This document shows, piece by piece, positions 62,563 through 64,000 of a DNA stretch of 64,000 nt. How positions within the stretch are numbered: the stretch's first letter is position 1; each line of letters opens with the position of its first letter. The DNA is from Spirosoma endophyticum (GTDB lineage: Bacteria; Bacteroidota; Bacteroidia; Cytophagales; Spirosomataceae), in NCBI RefSeq assembly GCF_900112365.1, contig NZ_FOLQ01000001.1:744001-808000 (forward strand). Reading direction: 5' to 3'. Below the pieces are notes generated by a model that saw nothing but the letters and a program-made list of their open reading frames with translations, made no database searches and had not been told where the DNA came from. The position numbers and the translations under genes were made by a program.

Positions 62563-62772
62563 AAAGGCTCCTGTGTAGGTATCAACTCCGTGAACAAGTT
62601 GCGAACGAATCTTAGAAAGGTTACGGAGGGTCAGTTCTAACGCCCGACACTAAATGGCTCAATACTAATTCAGCAGCCTTGCTACGTTCCCGGCCCGGCG
62701 AACCATTGCCGGAAGGGCTAGGTTATTCACATTCAGGATAAGCCAGAACCTTATCTGCGAATTTGTACCGCC

Positions 62773-64000
62773 GTGGATCAGACCCTTTTATTGATTACCC
62801 CGCCTTTTACGCAACTGAATACCCCGTATCCGGCGACGGCTTACCTGAAAGGGTTTCTGCAGACCAAGAACATACCAGCCTACCAGACTGACTTAGGAAT
62901 CGAGGTCATTCTGGCCTTATTTTCGGCCAAAGGACTGGCGTCGATGTTTGCGGCACTGGACGCTGCCGATGCTGAACTGTCCGACAATAGCTACCGTATT
63001 TGCCAGCTACAGGACGATTACGTCAGCACGATTGATCCGGTGATTCGATTCCTCCAAAACAAAAATCCAACGCTGGCGCACAGTATCTGCGACCGAACGT
63101 ACCTGCCCGAAGCCTCGCGCTTTGCGCAGTTAGAAGAACTGGACTGGGCTTTCGGGACGATGGGGCTTCATGATAAAGCGCGGCATCTGGCTACGTTATA
63201 TCTCGAAGATTTGAGCGATCTGATCCAGGAAGCGGTTGATCCGCATTTCGGATTCAGCCGCTACGCGGAACGGTTGGGACGATCAGCCACCCATTTCGAT
63301 GAGTTGCACGAAGCGCTGCAGGCACCTCACACACAGATCTCGTCTATTCTGGTCGAGATTCTGGAGCAGAAAATTCAGCAGTGGCAACCGACCGTCGTGT
63401 GCCTGACCGTTCCCTTCCCCGGCAATTTGTATGGTGCACTCACCTGTGGCAAATACCTGAAGCAACATCATCCTGACGTAAAAATTGTGATGGGTGGGGG
63501 CTACGCGAACACCGAACTACGTTCCCTAACCGAACCCCGTATCTTTGATTACGTGGATTTTATTTGCCTCGACGACGGTGAAGCCCCGCTCCTATCCTTG
63601 CTGGAGCACCTGTCGGGACAGCGTGAATTGAGCCAGCTAAAACGTGTGTTTGCACGAATCAATGGCGTCGTTACGTACCATAACGGGGCCCATGAAAAAG
63701 ACGTACCACAACGAGAAACCGGGACACCCAATTATCGCGATCTCCCCTTACATGATTATCTGTCGGTCATTGAAGTCGTCAATCCGATGCATCGGCTTTG
63801 GAGCGATGGACGCTGGAATAAACTGACGCTGGCTCACGGTTGCTACTGGGGAAAATGCTCGTTCTGCGATATCACGCTGGATTACATCAAACGCTACGAG
63901 CCCGTTACGGCAGCGCTTCTGGCCGACCGGATCGAAGAAATTATCGAGCAGACGGGTCAGAACGGGTTTCACTTCGTTGACGAAGCCGCACCGCCCGCCC
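62773..64000 (+). CDS. Cobalamin-type radical SAM protein, 3'-truncated by the window edge
   Basis: The frame is open from a stop at 62719 to the right edge; 409 residues are visible from the GTG at 62773, the only plausible start (MDQTLLLITPPFTQLNTPYP). The first 300 residues form a B12-binding-like region: a helical insertion, then VVCLTVPFPGNLYGALTCGKYL, the glycine turn GGGYANTE and ICLDDGEAPLLSLLEHL. The radical SAM domain starts with HGCYWGKCSFCDITLDYI. The cysteines are spaced CX4CX2C, one residue wider than the canonical CX3CX2C. The enzyme probably methylates or rearranges an unactivated carbon; substrate unknown. It is divergent from GH116 by about 210 bp. Confidence 0.85.
   Translation, partial: MDQTLLLITPPFTQLNTPYPATAYLKGFLQTKNIPAYQTDLGIEVILALFSAKGLASMFAALDAADAELSDNSYRICQLQDDYVSTIDPVIRFLQNKNPTLAHSICDRTYLPEASRFAQLEELDWAFGTMGLHDKARHLATLYLEDLSDLIQEAVDPHFGFSRYAERLGRSATHFDELHEALQAPHTQISSILVEILEQKIQQWQPTVVCLTVPFPGNLYGALTCGKYLKQHHPDVKIVMGGGYANTELRSLTEPRIFDYVDFICLDDGEAPLLSLLEHLSGQRELSQLKRVFARINGVVTYHNGAHEKDVPQRETGTPNYRDLPLHDYLSVIEVVNPMHRLWSDGRWNKLTLAHGCYWGKCSFCDITLDYIKRYEPVTAALLADRIEEIIEQTGQNGFHFVDEAAPPA

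Noticed and set aside
1-64000. tRNA, rRNA, CRISPR, riboswitch, insertion sequence or prophage
   Set aside because: I looked for cloverleaf-like CCA ends, regular spaced repeats, transposase motifs and long non-coding conserved blocks and saw none that stand up.

Overview
The window comes from a Gram-negative member of the Bacteroidota, most likely a Cytophagales bacterium close to Spirosoma. The evidence is a SusC/SusD pair, a PadR regulator paired with a prefix-domain FtsX permease, Bacteroidota-type lipoproteins, GH92/GH116/GH130 enzymes, DUF2461 and DUF4267 proteins, almost no Shine-Dalgarno sequences, and a base composition near 50 % GC. The genus is an inference. I found no tRNA, rRNA, CRISPR array, insertion sequence or prophage.

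Layout. 1-7.4 kb: the 3' part of gltD, a DUF2461 protein, a secreted beta-helix protein, and an AraC regulator divergent from an aldehyde dehydrogenase with its DUF779 partner. 7.5-17.9 kb: a DoxX protein, a small unknown, a lipoprotein, a spore-photoproduct-lyase-like radical SAM enzyme, a membrane-anchored regulator divergent from a secreted LamG-type protein, a two-gene membrane cassette, a CPBP protease broken by two homopolymer shifts, and a VOC protein. 18.0-26.8 kb: one seven-gene minus-strand operon (HlyD-type adaptor, TolC-type channel, ABC ATPase, two FtsX-type permeases, sigma-54 response regulator, histidine kinase). It is preceded by a good sigma-54 promoter and an upstream palindrome. 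Five of its six gene junctions carry inverted repeats. 27-38 kb: GH92 mannosidase, quinone-reductase-like enzyme, PadR/permease pair, Fsr-like MFS exporter, M14 carboxypeptidase. 38-47.4 kb: an F420-reductase-like protein divergent from a Crp-type regulator, an ECF sigma factor with an overlapping membrane partner, DUF4267, an amidohydrolase, a GMC oxidoreductase with a TIM-barrel epimerase, a Rossmann protein and a TonB-like protein. 47.5-64 kb: SusCD, isochorismate synthase, two small acidic proteins, GH130, DUF6624, an S9 peptidase, GH116, and a cobalamin-type radical SAM enzyme that runs off the right edge.

The most interesting signals are the self-contained sigma-54-controlled efflux/two-component locus with structured junctions; a strong excess of the hexamer ACGTAG/CTACGT across coding regions and in several reading frames; and very long perfect hairpins between convergent genes, some of whose arms contain the last codons of a neighbour. 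Many gene starts were moved downstream from the longest open frame because the extra N-terminus is translated intergenic hairpin or lies upstream of a clear signal peptide.
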